From Shewanella sp. HN-41 (lineage in GTDB: Bacteria; Pseudomonadota; Gammaproteobacteria; Enterobacterales; Shewanellaceae), in the NCBI RefSeq assembly GCF_000217915.1, contig NZ_AFOZ01000040.1, positions 1 to 64,000 on the forward strand: a DNA stretch of 64,000 nucleotides. Direction: 5' to 3'. The position numbers and the translations under genes were made by a program. Under the pieces are notes generated by a model. That model was not told the origin of the DNA. It searched no databases and saw only the letters and a program-made list of their open reading frames with translations. Below, in pieces: positions 39,829 through 50,741 of the stretch (position 1 is the first letter of the stretch; every line of letters starts with the position of its first letter).

Positions 39829-40643
39829 TTGCCAACTCCTTTTGCCATCAATTCTTGCTGATAGTTATTCGCTGGATAATGGAATGGTACAGGGCCGTCC
39901 GGCGCCCCCTGAATAAACTGTTTAAGCTGCGGATTATCAGCATATTTGAGTTGCTCCGGTGTACCATGGGCGATAACCTTTTTATCTGCAACAACATAGA
40001 CATAATCAGCAATCCCTAACACTTCATCTACATCGTGGGAGACCACAATTGAGGTGAGATTAAGGGCATCGGACAATTCACGGATAAGCTTCACTAACAC
40101 ACCCATGGAGATAGGATCTTGCCCAGCAAAAGGTTCATCATACATGACCATTTCGGGTTCAAGGGCGATGGCTCTGGCCAGTGCCGCACGGCGTTGCATG
40201 CCGCCAGATAATTCGCTCGGCATCATTTGCGCCGCCCCACGCAGTCCGACCGCCTCCAGTTTCATCAGCACAATAGTACGGATAATTTCTTCGGGTAGGC
40301 CAGAGTGTTCCCGCAGGGCGAAAGCCACGTTATCGAAGACATTAATGTCGGTAAATAAAGCGCCACTTTGAAACAACATGCTCATTCGTTTGCGTAATCC
40401 GAATAGCTCATTACGACTCACGCCATGCACATCGTGGCCATCAAACAATACTTGCCCATGATCGGGGGTAAGCTGACCACCAATTAACTTTAACAATGTG
40501 GTTTTGCCAATACCGCTCGGCCCCATGATGGCGGTCACTTTGCCCCTAGGAATAGACAGGCTAATATCTTCATATATGACACGTTGACCACGGCTAAACC
40601 CCAAATGACGGATCTCAACCAACGGCGTTTGTTCTTGAGTCAT
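39825..40643 (-). CDS. mlaF: Phospholipid ABC ATPase MlaF
   Basis: This 272-residue ATPase has Walker A in [17 protein letters not shown], signature [14 protein letters not shown] and Walker [15 protein letters not shown]. The ATG at 40643 was chosen because [15 protein letters not shown] matches family starts and GGAA lies six bases upstream. It is the first gene of the leftward mlaFEDCB-ibaG-murA run. The yrbG transporter gene that stands upstream in E. coli is not present. Confidence 0.94.
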   Translation of the reverse strand: MTQEQTPLVEIRHLGFSRGQRVIYEDISLSIPRGKVTAIMGPSGIGKTTLLKLIGGQLTPDHGQVLFDGHDVHGVSRNELFGLRKRMSMLFQSGALFTDINVFDNVAFALREHSGLPEEIIRTIVLMKLEAVGLRGAAQMMPSELSGGMQRRAALARAIALEPEMVMYDEPFAGQDPISMGVLVKLIRELSDALNLTSIVVSHDVDEVLGIADYVYVVADKKVIAHGTPEQLKYADNPQLKQFIQGAPDGPVPFHYPANNYQQELMAKGVGK

Positions 40644-41254
40644 GCTTGATTCCGATATTTGAAAAGAGGTGATCTGCGTCTTCCTGTTGCAGACCAATCG
40701 AAGAGCCGCAAATTGTACGTAATTGCGCTTTAACCTACAACCGAATCGACACTATCGTCCTGCGATACTTTCAATTTGCCTCATTTCCAGCGAAAATGCG
40801 CGCGAAGTTTTCTATCCCTAAGGGTAAAATGTTACTTAATGTTTTCCAGTGGGTTAGGAAATTGGTCACCACTGTTTAAATCATCGCTAAATAGCACAAA
40901 AACCTAACCTTGGCGGTCATGTTCGAAGAAGCCTCGGCAAGGCAATAGGCCATATGGGGTAATTTCATAGGCATAAACTGTAAAGACGATGATACTGCTC
41001 AAGACATTGAAGCACTAAACAGGCTATTCTGACCCATTAGCCCATAGGCTACTTGACGAGCTAACGCCTTAACACTAGCCTGCCGCAATAGGCGGGTGAG
41101 ATACGATAGAAATGAACCTAACGAGAAAAATAGCCTAAGCGCAACCTAACCCTGGCAGGACGCCCTATTTTTTATCATCTTTATCGCGTACCAAATTGTG
41201 CTATTCCAATCCCATCAATGGGGCGACAAAGACAATGCAAGAAGAGAGATAGAC
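40644..41254. other. Divergent intergenic region between mlaF and kdsD
   Basis: About 610 bases without a gene. It must hold the promoters of two large operons (leftward mla-murA and rightward kdsD-lpt-rpoN). Short direct and inverted motifs such as AACCTAAC occur, but I could not assign a regulator. Confidence 0.4.
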
Positions 41255-42232
41255 ATGGTAGATCAATCACAACTACGCCAGTGGGGCTGCAAAGTTATCG
41301 ACATTGAGAAGTCAGCCCTAGACAATCTATATCAGTATGTGGATTCAGCCGAATTTGCACAGGCGTGCGAACTGATCCTTAACTGTACTGGCAAAGTTAT
41401 CGTTATGGGCATGGGCAAATCCGGCCATATTGGCAATAAAATTTCTGCCACCCTCGCCAGCACGGGGACCCCCGCCTTCTTTGTACATCCAGGGGAAGCC
41501 AGTCACGGTGATTTAGGCGTATTGTCCGACAACGATATTATTTTAGCGATCTCCAATTCAGGCGAATCGAGTGAAATCCTCGCCTTAATGCCAGTTATCC
41601 AGCGTAAAGCCATCCCCGTCATCGCCATGACAGGTAAACCTGACTCCAATATGGCGCGCTTGGCTAAGATTCATTTATGTATTGAGGTGCCGGAAGAAGC
41701 CTGCCCACTCGGACTCGCCCCCACCTCGAGTACGACAGCAACCTTAGTGATGGGCGATGCCATCGCCATCGCCCTGCTACAGGCCAAAGGTTTTACCCGA
41801 GAAGATTTTGCTATGTCTCACCCTGGTGGCGCGCTAGGACGAAAATTGCTGTTAAAAGTCAATGATGTTATGCATAGCGGTGACGACTTACCACTGGTTA
41901 ATCACGATATTTGCATCACAGAAGCCCTGTATGAGATCTCGAAAAAAGGCCTAGGAATGACGGCGATTATCGATGATGAACACAAACTTGTCGGCATTTT
42001 CACCGACGGTGATTTACGCAGGGTGATTGATGCACAGGTGAACCTACGCACTACGCCTATCGCCGATGTCATGACGCGAAACTGTGTCACAATTACCGAC
42101 AACGTACTCGCGGCACAAGCACTGCAAGTGATGGATTCGAAAAATATCAACGGCCTGATAGTGATAGACAAAGACCACCACCCTATCGGAGCACTCAATA
42201 TGCTCGACATGGTTAAAGCGGGAGTGATTTAA
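41255..42232 (+). CDS. kdsD: D-arabinose 5-phosphate isomerase KdsD
   Basis: This is a 325-residue enzyme that makes D-arabinose 5-phosphate, the precursor of Kdo for LPS. The SIS domain has VIVMGMGKSGHIGNKISATL and ISNSGESSEIL. Two CBS domains follow (LLKVNDVMHSGDDLP and IADVMTRNCVTI). The ATG at 41255 was chosen over one 19 codons upstream because GAGAGAT precedes it and the length matches E. coli (328). Its stop overlaps the kdsC start (TTTAATG), so they are coupled. Confidence 0.94.
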   Translation: MVDQSQLRQWGCKVIDIEKSALDNLYQYVDSAEFAQACELILNCTGKVIVMGMGKSGHIGNKISATLASTGTPAFFVHPGEASHGDLGVLSDNDIILAISNSGESSEILALMPVIQRKAIPVIAMTGKPDSNMARLAKIHLCIEVPEEACPLGLAPTSSTTATLVMGDAIAIALLQAKGFTREDFAMSHPGGALGRKLLLKVNDVMHSGDDLPLVNHDICITEALYEISKKGLGMTAIIDDEHKLVGIFTDGDLRRVIDAQVNLRTTPIADVMTRNCVTITDNVLAAQALQVMDSKNINGLIVIDKDHHPIGALNMLDMVKAGVI

Positions 42233-42783
42233 TGCCACAGCAAGGATTTTATGGCCCAATCAGTGATGATGTCTGGCAGAGGGCGCAAAACATTAAACTG
42301 CTCATCTGTGATGTCGATGGCGTGTTTTCCGATGGACGTATTTATTTAAGTAACTCAGGGGAAGAGCTCAAAGCCTTTCACACCCGCGATGGTTACGGCG
42401 TTCGCTCGCTGTTGACCAGCGGTTTCAACATCGCAGTCATCACAGGTCGTCAATCTAAAATTGTTGAAAACCGCATGACGGCTCTGGGTGTCACCCATAT
42501 TTATCAAGGTGTTGATAATAAACTCGAACCCTATGAAGAACTGTTATCACTCTATAATGTCTCACCTGAAGAAGTGGCCTATATAGGTGATGATATTGTC
42601 GATCTGCCCGTGATGAACCTTGTAGGCCTAGCCGTCTGTGTCGCCGATGGTCATCCCTATGTACGCCAACACGCCCATTTAGTCACCAACCTCAATGGTG
42701 GTCATGGTGCACTCAGGGAATTAACCGACTTGCTGTTGCTTAGCCAGAATAAGTTCGCCACGGCCCACGGGATGAGTATATGA
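42232..42783 (+). CDS. kdsC: 3-deoxy-D-manno-octulosonate 8-phosphate phosphatase KdsC
   Basis: This 183-residue HAD phosphatase hydrolyses Kdo 8-phosphate to Kdo. The first HAD motif is LLICDVDGVFSDGRIYLSN, and the later motifs ITGRQSKIVENR and YIGDDIVDLPVM are present. It overlaps kdsD by one base and lptC by four, so translation is coupled through the operon. Length is close to E. coli KdsC (188). Confidence 0.95.
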   Translation: MPQQGFYGPISDDVWQRAQNIKLLICDVDGVFSDGRIYLSNSGEELKAFHTRDGYGVRSLLTSGFNIAVITGRQSKIVENRMTALGVTHIYQGVDNKLEPYEELLSLYNVSPEEVAYIGDDIVDLPVMNLVGLAVCVADGHPYVRQHAHLVTNLNGGHGALRELTDLLLLSQNKFATAHGMSI

Positions 42784-43340
42784 GTCGTGTGACCCTCGCC
42801 ATCATTGCCTTTTTTGGCACCGCACTTATCCTCTATTGGCAAGTGCAACATAAGCGTGGTGGTGATATGGATGACAGCTTGAGTGATGCCGACAGACCCG
42901 ATTACATTATTGAAGACCTGCACAGTGTTGAATTTAATGATCAGGGCCAAGTGAATAGCCGTGTCACGGCAAAACACATGGAACACTATGAGCTAAAGAA
43001 TCAAACCTTCTTCACTCAGCCCGTATACCTTGTTTACCCCGACCAAGGTAAAGCACAATGGCAGGTCCGGGCAGATCAAGGTCGGCTCAATAAAGATACA
43101 GGCAAGGTTGTATTAGAAAATAATGTTATTATCGACGCCATTAACTCGCAAGAACCGATACAGACCCTGTCCACCAGTTTTCTGGAACTCGATCTCAATA
43201 CTATGATAATGACCTCAGACCGTATCATTTATGTCACAGGGAAAGATTTTAATATTCAAGGGCAAGGCCTTTATGCCGACCTAAACGCGCAGGAAGTGCA
43301 ATTGACCAGTCAGGTAGTAGGAACCTATGAAGCAAAATAA
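42780..43340 (+). CDS. lptC: LPS export protein LptC
   Basis: This 186-residue bitopic protein has one N-terminal membrane helix (about residues 4-20) and a periplasmic jelly-roll domain (EFNDQGQVNSRVTAKHMEHY). It takes LPS from LptBFG and hands it to LptA. It overlaps kdsC by four bases and lptA by fourteen. Length equals E. coli LptC (191) within a few residues. Confidence 0.92.
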   Translation: MSRVTLAIIAFFGTALILYWQVQHKRGGDMDDSLSDADRPDYIIEDLHSVEFNDQGQVNSRVTAKHMEHYELKNQTFFTQPVYLVYPDQGKAQWQVRADQGRLNKDTGKVVLENNVIIDAINSQEPIQTLSTSFLELDLNTMIMTSDRIIYVTGKDFNIQGQGLYADLNAQEVQLTSQVVGTYEAK

Positions 43341-43881
43341 CGTATTACTTGCCAGCCTAATGCTAATGATGAGCATGGGCGTCTTCGCAAAAGTGGATGA
43401 CCTGAAGCAAGAAGTTAAAATCAAGGCGGTCAGCCAAACAGCAGATATTAAAAACAACCAAATCATCTTCTTTGGCCCTGTAGAAGTCACCCAAGGCTCG
43501 ATTAAAATTAATGCCGAACAACTGCGCGCATTTTCGGCGGAAGGTGAAAACAGTAAAATTTTGGTGGCCACGGGCAATCCTGCAACTTATTCCCAAATTT
43601 TAGACGATGGTCGCCCCGCCTCCGCCAGCGCCAAAGAAATTCGCTACGAAATGGCGACTCGCACCCTTACTCTAACGGGATCGGCCACCCTAGATCAGGC
43701 GGGTAGCCAAGTGACGGGAAATCTCATCCGTTACAACATCACCCAGCAAAAACTCATCGCCGAAAGCACAGGCAACGGCAATGATCGGGTGATCACTATC
43801 ATCCAACCCGAAAGCTACCAAGATGATGTCAAGCCAGAAACCCCAGCGGATACCCCTGTGAAACAACAGGATTCTAAATGA
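43327..43881 (+). CDS. lptA: LPS transport periplasmic protein LptA
   Basis: This 184-residue protein has a signal peptide (cleavage near GVFAKVDD). The OstA-like beta-jelly-roll holds [20 protein letters not shown] and [20 protein letters not shown]. It bridges the periplasm in the Lpt pathway. The start lies inside the lptC gene and the stop overlaps lptB, so translation is coupled. Confidence 0.93.
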   Translation: MKQNNVLLASLMLMMSMGVFAKVDDLKQEVKIKAVSQTADIKNNQIIFFGPVEVTQGSIKINAEQLRAFSAEGENSKILVATGNPATYSQILDDGRPASASAKEIRYEMATRTLTLTGSATLDQAGSQVTGNLIRYNITQQKLIAESTGNGNDRVITIIQPESYQDDVKPETPADTPVKQQDSK

Positions 43882-44609
43882 CCCAGATCACCCTAAGAGC
43901 ACAAAATCTGGCGAAGAGCTATAAGAGTCGCCAAGTCGTTAAAGATGTCAGCCTAACGGTCAAAACGGGTCAGGTCGTTGGCCTACTCGGCCCCAATGGT
44001 GCGGGTAAGACCACCACCTTCTACATGGTTGTCGGGCTGGTTAAAAGCGATAAAGGCCATATCTTTATTGATGATGACGATTTAACCGCCGATCCTATGC
44101 ATCTGCGAGCCCGCAAAGGGATCGGTTACCTGCCACAGGAAGCCAGCATCTTTCGTAAACTCACAGTGCACGACAATATCATGGCGGTACTGCAAACCCG
44201 TAAAGAGCTCAATCGTGATCAACGCGAAGAGGAATTGGAACACTTACTCGAAGAGTTCCATATCACCCATATTCGCGACAGCCAGGGCATGTCATTGTCC
44301 GGTGGTGAGCGCCGCAGAGTGGAGATAGCCAGAGCCCTTGCTGCCAACCCTAAGTTTATTTTGCTCGATGAGCCCTTTGCCGGTGTTGACCCGATTTCGG
44401 TTATCGATATCAAAAAAATTATCGAGCAACTTAAGAGCCGTGGACTCGGAGTCTTGATTACCGACCACAATGTGCGTGAAACATTAGATGTGTGTGAACA
44501 TGCCTATATCGTGAGTCACGGAAACCTGATCGCCGAAGGTACACCCGCAGAGATCTTAGACAATCAGCAAGTTAGGGCTGTGTACTTAGGTGAACAATTC
44601 AGGCTATAG
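43878..44609 (+). CDS. lptB: LPS export ATPase LptB
   Basis: This is a 243-residue ATPase that powers LPS extraction with LptFG. Walker A is [19 protein letters not shown], the signature is [15 protein letters not shown] and Walker B is [13 protein letters not shown]. The tail [20 protein letters not shown] is typical of LptB. It overlaps lptA by four bases. rpoN follows after 107 bases, as in most gammaproteobacteria. Confidence 0.96.
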   Translation: MTQITLRAQNLAKSYKSRQVVKDVSLTVKTGQVVGLLGPNGAGKTTTFYMVVGLVKSDKGHIFIDDDDLTADPMHLRARKGIGYLPQEASIFRKLTVHDNIMAVLQTRKELNRDQREEELEHLLEEFHITHIRDSQGMSLSGGERRRVEIARALAANPKFILLDEPFAGVDPISVIDIKKIIEQLKSRGLGVLITDHNVRETLDVCEHAYIVSHGNLIAEGTPAEILDNQQVRAVYLGEQFRL

Positions 44610-44716
44610 TTACTGAAATGGAGCCAATGATCATTAAATTTAACATCATTGGACTTCCTTCATAATGATAACAAGCGACCTCATTCTAAAATAATAACCT
44701 AGGGATCAGCGGTAAC

Positions 44717-46192
44717 ATGAAAGCGTCACTCCAGCTCAAACTGGGTCAACAGTTAACTATGACGCCACAATTGCAACAGGCTATTCGTCTATTGCAACTG
44801 TCGTCATTGGAACTGCAGCAAGAGATCCAGCAAGCCTTAGACTCTAATCCTCTTCTCGAGCTGGAAGAGGAGCAATTTGACGCACCTAGCGAACGCAACC
44901 AGACCATAGCCGATACCGATTTCAGTGAGTCCAGTACTCTGCCGCCCGAACAGGATAGTTCCACGGTCGACACCGCAGAATCTTTGACTAAAGAGTCCAT
45001 GCCGGATGAACTCCCCATGGATACGACTTGGGATGAAGTCTTTACCGCCTCACCGAACTCGGGTCCGGGTGGCAGCCGTGAAGACGATATGCCCTTCCAA
45101 GGTGAAACCAGCGAAGGCCTATACGAACATCTAGAATGGCAAAAGAACCTCACGCCCTTTTCTGAAACCGATTTAGCGATCGCCACCGCCATTATTGATG
45201 CCATCGACGATCAGGGTTATCTCACCCAAAGCACAGAAGATATTCTCGAAGCCATGGGAGATCCAGAAATCGAACTGGATGAAGTCGAGGCCGTGCTCAA
45301 GCGCATTCAACACTTCGATCCCGTTGGCGTGGCCGCGAGGGATTTAAGTGAATGCCTGCTTATCCAGTTATCCCATTTCTCACCGGATACACCGCACCTC
45401 GAAAACGCCCGCATGCTGATCAGAGATCATTTAGATCTGATCGCCGCCCGCGATTTTAGACTGTTAATGCGTAAGACCAAACTCAAAGAAGATGAATTAA
45501 GGGAAGGCATTGCCCTGATCCAAACCCTGAATCCTCGCCCCGGTTTACTCATCACTCCCGTCGATGAAGAATATGTGATCCCCGATGTGTCGGTCTCGAA
45601 GAAAAATGGCCGCTGGGTGGTGGAGTTAAATCCTGACTGCATGCCAAAAATCAATGTTAATCAACAATATGCCTCAATGGCTCGCAGCACTAAGAGCCAA
45701 GCCGATAGCCAGTTTATTCGCGGGCATCTGCAGGAAGCCAAGTGGTTTATTAAAAGCCTTGAAAGCCGGAACGAGACCCTGCTCAAGGTAGCCAACTGCA
45801 TAGTGCAATACCAACAAGGTTTCTTCGAATATGGCGAAGAAGCGATGAAGCCTATGGTACTCAATGATATAGCCGAAGCCGTTGAAATGCATGAGTCCAC
45901 CATCTCTCGGGTGACCACACAAAAATACATGCATACCCCTAAGGGACTTTTTGAACTAAAATACTTCTTCTCAAGCCACGTCGGCACCGACGATGGCGGC
46001 GAGTGCTCATCCACGGCAATCAGAGCCTTCATCAAGAAACTGGTTGCCGCAGAAAACCAGAAAAAACCATTAAGCGACAGCAAGATGGCGCAACTTCTGG
46101 CAGAACAGGGGATTAACGTAGCCCGCAGAACCATTGCGAAGTATCGAGAAGCTATGCTTATTCCTCCTTCTAACCAGCGTAAAAGTTTATAG
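44717..46192 (+). CDS. rpoN: RNA polymerase sigma-54 factor RpoN
   Basis: This 491-residue protein begins [20 protein letters not shown], the region I domain that contacts activators. An acidic region II follows (residues 60-130, rich in Asp and Glu). The DNA-binding part ends in the RpoN box [14 protein letters not shown] near the C-terminus. It directs genes for nitrogen use, flagella and others. It lies in the kdsD-lpt-rpoN-hpf-ptsN run, the usual arrangement. Confidence 0.96.
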   Translation: MKASLQLKLGQQLTMTPQLQQAIRLLQLSSLELQQEIQQALDSNPLLELEEEQFDAPSERNQTIADTDFSESSTLPPEQDSSTVDTAESLTKESMPDELPMDTTWDEVFTASPNSGPGGSREDDMPFQGETSEGLYEHLEWQKNLTPFSETDLAIATAIIDAIDDQGYLTQSTEDILEAMGDPEIELDEVEAVLKRIQHFDPVGVAARDLSECLLIQLSHFSPDTPHLENARMLIRDHLDLIAARDFRLLMRKTKLKEDELREGIALIQTLNPRPGLLITPVDEEYVIPDVSVSKKNGRWVVELNPDCMPKINVNQQYASMARSTKSQADSQFIRGHLQEAKWFIKSLESRNETLLKVANCIVQYQQGFFEYGEEAMKPMVLNDIAEAVEMHESTISRVTTQKYMHTPKGLFELKYFFSSHVGTDDGGECSSTAIRAFIKKLVAAENQKKPLSDSKMAQLLAEQGINVARRTIAKYREAMLIPPSNQRKSL

Positions 46193-46220
46193 CCTACAGT
46201 GGATATCGGAGGACGTTTCT

Positions 46221-46508
46221 ATGCAAATAAACCTAAGTGGACACCATATCGAGATTACCGAATCGTTACGGGCATATGTAGAGGAAAAGTTTTCAAAACT
46301 TGAACGTCATTTCGAACAGATCAATAATGTGCACGTTGTGCTCAATGTTGAGAAAATGCAACAAATTGCCGAAGCGAGAATTAACCTCACCGGTGGTGAA
46401 GTTTTTGCAACTTCAGAGCATGCAGACATGTATGCTGCCATAGACGTCCTGATAGACAAACTTGATCGTCAGGTTATTAAACACAAAGAGAAGTTAACAA
46501 AACACTAA
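46221..46508 (+). CDS. hpf: Ribosome hibernation promoting factor
   Basis: This is a 95-residue protein that binds the 30S subunit and promotes 100S dimers in stationary phase. It begins MQINLSGHHIEITESLRAYV and has the basic tail RQVIKHKEKLTKH. The ATG at 46221 has a GGAGGA box; longer frames overlapping rpoN lack it. It belongs to the short HPF class. It lies 28 bases after rpoN and 2 bases before ptsN. Confidence 0.95.
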   Translation: MQINLSGHHIEITESLRAYVEEKFSKLERHFEQINNVHVVLNVEKMQQIAEARINLTGGEVFATSEHADMYAAIDVLIDKLDRQVIKHKEKLTKH

Positions 46509-46510
46509 TA

Positions 46511-46954
46511 ATGGAACTTTGTACCATACTGCGGCCGGAGTGCACTACCTGCGCCACTCCGGGCAGTAAGAAAAAGGTACTGGAACTCATCAGTGACTTA
46601 GCCGCTGCCCAGTACCCAACCCTCTCATCTCAAGAGATATTCGAAAGCCTTGTGGCGCGCGAAAAGATGGGGAGCACAGGTATAGGTAACGGTATCGCCA
46701 TTCCACATGGTCGATTAACCGATATAACACAACCCATTGCGATACTCGTAAAATGTGAGGAGCCGATAGCCTTTGATGCTATCGATAAGCAACCTGTCGA
46801 TATTTTATTTGCATTGCTCGTACCAGCGGACCAATGTCAGCAACACTTAAGTACCTTGTCTTGCATGGCCGAAAAGCTCAGCGACAAGCAAATATTAAAG
46901 CAATTGCGCAAGACGCATGATGAAACGGAACTCTATCAGGTAATCACTGGATGA
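46511..46954 (+). CDS. ptsN: Nitrogen-related PTS enzyme IIA
   Basis: This 147-residue protein takes a phosphate from NPr and affects potassium and nitrogen control. The phospho-accepting His lies in [13 protein letters not shown] (about residue 66). It overlaps rapZ by four bases. Length is a little below E. coli EIIA-Ntr (163), with a short N-terminus ([19 protein letters not shown]). Confidence 0.93.
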   Translation: MELCTILRPECTTCATPGSKKKVLELISDLAAAQYPTLSSQEIFESLVAREKMGSTGIGNGIAIPHGRLTDITQPIAILVKCEEPIAFDAIDKQPVDILFALLVPADQCQQHLSTLSCMAEKLSDKQILKQLRKTHDETELYQVITG

Positions 46955-47805
46955 AATTGGTCATAGTGTCAGGGCGCTCGGGCTCAGGCAAATCTGTCGC
47001 ACTGAGAGTGCTTGAAGATCTCGGCTACTACTGTGTCGACAATCTTCCCTTGCCTTTGATTGGCAGCCTGCTTGAACAGCTCAAGGGCAGTAACGATCTC
47101 GTCGCCATCAGTGTCGACGTACGTAACCTGCCTGAGCAAGATAAAGTGTTAGTGAGGCAACTGGCGAATCTCCCCGAGGGCACGGAGCTGACCAGCTTTT
47201 TCCTCAATTCTAGTGATAAAATACTGCTTAAACGCTATAGCGAAACCCGCCGTTTACATCCTTTATCTAAGAGCCGTGTCTCATTGCAAGAAGCCATTAA
47301 GCTCGAAGGCAAACTGCTCGAGCCCCTATCGCAGCAAATGGACCACTACATAGATACATCAAACTTAAATATCTATGAGTTAAGCGATCAGGTCAGGCAA
47401 ATTTTGCTCGGCAGTATCGATAAAGAATTAGTGATCAACTTCGAGTCCTTTGGTTTTAAACACGGCATGCCCACCGAAGCCGACTTTATGTTCGATGTGC
47501 GCTTTCTGCCCAACCCCCATTGGGAGCCCGAACTACGCCCACTCACTGGCTTAGACGAACCCGTGGCGGAGTTTTTAAATCGCCAGCCACTGGTCAATAA
47601 GTTCATCTGGCAAATCGAAAACCTGCTCGAGACTTGGTTGCCCCATTTAGAACGCAATAACCGCAGCTATCTAACGATTGCCATAGGTTGTACGGGTGGG
47701 CAACACAGATCCGTCTATGTTGCCGAGCAACTCGCCAAACGTTTTAGCAATGGCAAACATAAAGTAAATGCCCGCCATCGAGAATTGAGTCATGCCAAAG
47801 CTTGA
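46951..47805 (+). CDS. rapZ: RNase adapter protein RapZ
   Basis: This 284-residue protein guides sRNA GlmZ to RNase E in E. coli. The P-loop is [20 protein letters not shown], and the C-terminal domain has the conserved [19 protein letters not shown]. It overlaps ptsN by four bases and npr by fourteen, a coupled cluster. Length equals E. coli RapZ (284). Confidence 0.95.
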   Translation: MKLVIVSGRSGSGKSVALRVLEDLGYYCVDNLPLPLIGSLLEQLKGSNDLVAISVDVRNLPEQDKVLVRQLANLPEGTELTSFFLNSSDKILLKRYSETRRLHPLSKSRVSLQEAIKLEGKLLEPLSQQMDHYIDTSNLNIYELSDQVRQILLGSIDKELVINFESFGFKHGMPTEADFMFDVRFLPNPHWEPELRPLTGLDEPVAEFLNRQPLVNKFIWQIENLLETWLPHLERNNRSYLTIAIGCTGGQHRSVYVAEQLAKRFSNGKHKVNARHRELSHAKA

Positions 47806-48067
47806 GCGCCAAGTCACCATTTGCAATAAACTCGGTTTACACGCCCGCGCCGCCACAAAGCTCGTGGTGCTGGCATCGGAGTTCGATGCGACTATCACGT
47901 TAATCCAAGGTGATAAACAGGCCTCAGCCGCCAGTGTACTTGGTTTATTGATGCTCGAAACTGGCATGGGCAAAACCATTAAACTGATTGCCGAAGGCCC
48001 CGATGCCGCGTCCGCGCTCGATGCCATTTGTGCGTTAATTGACGCTAAGTTTGACGAAGCTTGCTAA
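47792..48067 (+). CDS. ptsO: Nitrogen-related phosphocarrier protein NPr
   Basis: This is a 91-residue HPr-like protein. The phosphorylated His is His17 in [14 protein letters not shown]. The following helix [24 protein letters not shown] segment and length fit NPr. It completes the PTS-Ntr pair with ptsN and overlaps rapZ by fourteen bases. Enzyme I-Ntr (PtsP) is not in this window. Confidence 0.94.
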   Translation: MPKLERQVTICNKLGLHARAATKLVVLASEFDATITLIQGDKQASAASVLGLLMLETGMGKTIKLIAEGPDAASALDAICALIDAKFDEAC

Positions 48068-48274
48068 TCTGAGTTTTTAGGGTTTATTAGCCGTATTTTA
48101 CCTTTGATTTCACTTGGTTAAAATCAAGTCTCACCATATTCACTTGCCACTCGACCTTGTCCGTCCCGCTCAATTACAATATGACACTTTTGTTCTTTTG
48201 CCAGATGTATACTCAACATCGGTAAAAGATACAAAGCTTAATAGGCCACAGGTTCACAATGCTATGGAGGTTAA

Positions 48275-49639
48275 ATGCCCGTAGACGCTTCAGACAGCCA
48301 TCAAGTTGGGCAACGCTTCGACCAACTGAGTCAAGCCCTTAGTAGCGGTATGTTTGTCCATGTGCGGCAAATGCTGCAGAACATGGCCTCTTCCGATATC
48401 GCCCTAATCCTCGAATCTTCTCCTCCAAAGGCGAGGCAAGTGCTGTGGCAACTGATTGACCAAGAGCAGTTAGGTGATATTCTCGATGAGTTGAGTGAAG
48501 AACTTAAAGATCCGTTGATCCGCGCCATGAGCCCCGAACGAGTCGCTAAGGCGACCGCCAGTATGGACACCGACGATCTCGCCTATATTCTGCGCAGTTT
48601 ACCCGACACTGTGTATAAGCAAGTTTTGCAATCCATGAGCCTGCAAAATCGCCTGCGGGTTGAGCAAGCATTATCCTACCCGGATAAAACGGCTGGCAGC
48701 CTAATGAACACAGACACAGTGACGCTCAGGCCCGATGTCAATATCGATGTGGTACTGCGCTATCTACGCCAGCGGGGTAATCTGCCCGATACCACAGATA
48801 CCCTATATGTTGTCGATAAACAGGACAAAGTGCTCGGCGGTGTTAGACTTGCCGATTTGCTCACCTGCGATCCCAATACCCATATCAGCAGCATTATCGA
48901 CACGGATATCGAGAGCATTCCTGTCGGCATGTCCGACAGCGAAGTGGCGCAGTTATTCGAACGCCATGATTGGGTTTCAGCCCCCGTGGTGGATAGCGAT
49001 GGCAAATTACTGGGTCGTATCACCATTGACGATGTGGTCGATGTGATCCGTGAAGATGCCGAGCACTCTATGATGGGGATGGCGGGGATGGACGACGACG
49101 AGGACACCTTCGCCCCTGTGCTTAAAAGTACCTTTCGCCGCTCACTCTGGTTGACGATCAATCTGTTCGCCGCCCTGCTCGCCGCGTCGGTCAGTAATAT
49201 GTTTGAGGGGACAATAGAGCAATTTGCCACCATTGCGATTTTAATGACCATAGTGCCAAGTATGGGCGGAGTGGCAGGCAATCAAACCTTAGCCCTAGTG
49301 ATCCGCGGGATTGCCTTAGGGCATATAGGCCAAAGTAACGCCCGTTGGCTGATTGGCAAAGAGCTTGCCATTGGTTTTTTGAACGGCTTAATGTGGTCGA
49401 TTTTAGTCTTTATCGCGGTACTCATCTGGAAAGATGATTTAGCCCTCGCCAGCCTGATTGGTGGCGCCATGCTGATCAATATGACCATTGCAGGGCTTGC
49501 AGGCGCGAGTATTCCATTGATATTAAAACGCTTAAAAATCGATCCCGCACTCGCTGGCGGCATGGTGCTCACCACAGTGACCGATGTGATAGGGCTATTT
49601 GCCTTCCTCGGATTAGCAACGTTGTATTTAATGCACTAA
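48275..49639 (+). CDS. mgtE: Magnesium transporter MgtE
   Basis: This 454-residue transporter has an N-terminal helical domain (residues 30-130) and two CBS domains (DTVTLRPDVNIDVV and IESIPVGMSDSEVAQL). A C-terminal membrane domain with five helices follows. The conserved pore segment is MTIVPSMGGVAGNQTLALVI. The cytosolic part senses magnesium and gates the channel. A GGAGG box precedes its ATG and a strong terminator follows, so it stands as its own unit after npr. Confidence 0.94.
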   Translation: MPVDASDSHQVGQRFDQLSQALSSGMFVHVRQMLQNMASSDIALILESSPPKARQVLWQLIDQEQLGDILDELSEELKDPLIRAMSPERVAKATASMDTDDLAYILRSLPDTVYKQVLQSMSLQNRLRVEQALSYPDKTAGSLMNTDTVTLRPDVNIDVVLRYLRQRGNLPDTTDTLYVVDKQDKVLGGVRLADLLTCDPNTHISSIIDTDIESIPVGMSDSEVAQLFERHDWVSAPVVDSDGKLLGRITIDDVVDVIREDAEHSMMGMAGMDDDEDTFAPVLKSTFRRSLWLTINLFAALLAASVSNMFEGTIEQFATIAILMTIVPSMGGVAGNQTLALVIRGIALGHIGQSNARWLIGKELAIGFLNGLMWSILVFIAVLIWKDDLALASLIGGAMLINMTIAGLAGASIPLILKRLKIDPALAGGMVLTTVTDVIGLFAFLGLATLYLMH

Positions 49640-49663
49640 CTCTCAGTCTTAGAGTAAAGCAAC

Positions 49664-49691
49664 AAAAATGGCGCTTAATAGCGCCATTTTT
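49664..49691. terminator. Bidirectional terminator between mgtE and modA
   Basis: AAAAATGGCGCT and AGCGCCATTTTT pair perfectly around TAAT. It serves the rightward mgtE gene and the leftward ModA gene. Confidence 0.85.
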
Positions 49692-49708
49692 AATGAGTCC
49701 ATTAGCCA

Positions 49709-50512
49709 TTATTTTTTCGGCGGCTGAAAACCATAAGCCGTTAAAATCGCTTGCCCCTCAGGGGATAAAATAAACTCGGCTAACGGTGCCGCCGCACGAT
49801 TGGCATCCTTTAACACCAACAATCCATAGTCGGCGCCAACGGCCAGTTCAGGGGGTAAATCTACAATCTTAAGCCTCGGCACTTCTTTTTGTGCCAGCAC
49901 AGCATTAGTGCAATAGGTTAAAAACACGTCTGCCTGCTTGTTTTCCATCACCCATGCATAGGGATTACGATCCTTCGGAGGCTTAGCACTCTCAGGCCCG
50001 CCTGTCAGTTGCAATGCTTTGGTCTCTAATGTGGTTTTAGCATTGGCTTTTAGGGCCTCGGCCTTAGCAAAGACGGCCCAAGCATAGTCACCCGCCGGAT
50101 CGGCTTTGGGCGTCGAGGTGCCGATTTTGGTTTGAGGCGCTAGCAAGGTTTCTAATAGGTTAGCGCTGGTCAGTGGCACATCCGCTTGGGCAATGGCGCA
50201 GAGTTGATTACGAGCGAACATCTGCACCTTTTCACCGGATCCCGCATCGACTAATGCCTGCGGATGTTTCATATTCGCCGAGGCAAAAATATCGACTCGC
50301 TCACCTTCTTGGATCCGCTTAAGCAATAAACCAGAAGGCGCATACTGCGTAGCCACATCGGTTGTGGATTTTGCCTGATAAGCGGCAATAATATCGTTCA
50401 TTGCCGCCTTTAAACTGCCTGCTGCCCTAAGTTCTATTGGCGCACCTTGTACCATACCCGCCATTAATGTAGCTCCTAAACTTAATGCCAACACTAAGCC
50501 CTGTTTTTCCAT
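49709..50512 (-). CDS. ModA-like molybdate-binding protein
   Basis: This 267-residue periplasmic protein has a signal peptide (ending MVQGAPI) and ModA family features: LRAAGSLKAAMNDIIAAY near the N-terminus, DIFASANMKHPQAL and the C-terminal FILSPEGQAILTAYGF. ModA binds molybdate for ModBC transport, and no modB or modC gene lies nearby. Substrate may differ from molybdate; SBP families of this type also bind tungstate or sulfonates. Length is near 250. Confidence 0.75.
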   Translation of the reverse strand: MEKQGLVLALSLGATLMAGMVQGAPIELRAAGSLKAAMNDIIAAYQAKSTTDVATQYAPSGLLLKRIQEGERVDIFASANMKHPQALVDAGSGEKVQMFARNQLCAIAQADVPLTSANLLETLLAPQTKIGTSTPKADPAGDYAWAVFAKAEALKANAKTTLETKALQLTGGPESAKPPKDRNPYAWVMENKQADVFLTYCTNAVLAQKEVPRLKIVDLPPELAVGADYGLLVLKDANRAAAPLAEFILSPEGQAILTAYGFQPPKK

Positions 50513-50701
50513 GCCTTTGTCTCCTTTGGTGCTGAATACTTACTGAATAGTCATCCTTATTCAATCTATTGCATACAAAACGAGAAAACATCGGGCGGGA
50601 TCAAGTACAACGGTGGTGGAATAAACTCAAATCGAGATGATTGTGGCCAAGATCACTTAACTCTTTAACAGTAAGGGACAAATTGTCCCTAGCAAGAAAG
50701 C

Positions 50702-50723
50702 AAAAAGTCGCCCGTAGGCGACT
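50702..50723 (-). terminator. Terminator after the OmpA-like lipoprotein gene
   Basis: AGTCGCC and GGCGACT pair around CGTA, and five T follow on the minus strand. It lies 18 bases after the stop. Confidence 0.75.
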
Positions 50724-50741
50724 CTTATTTTGAAAGTACGA

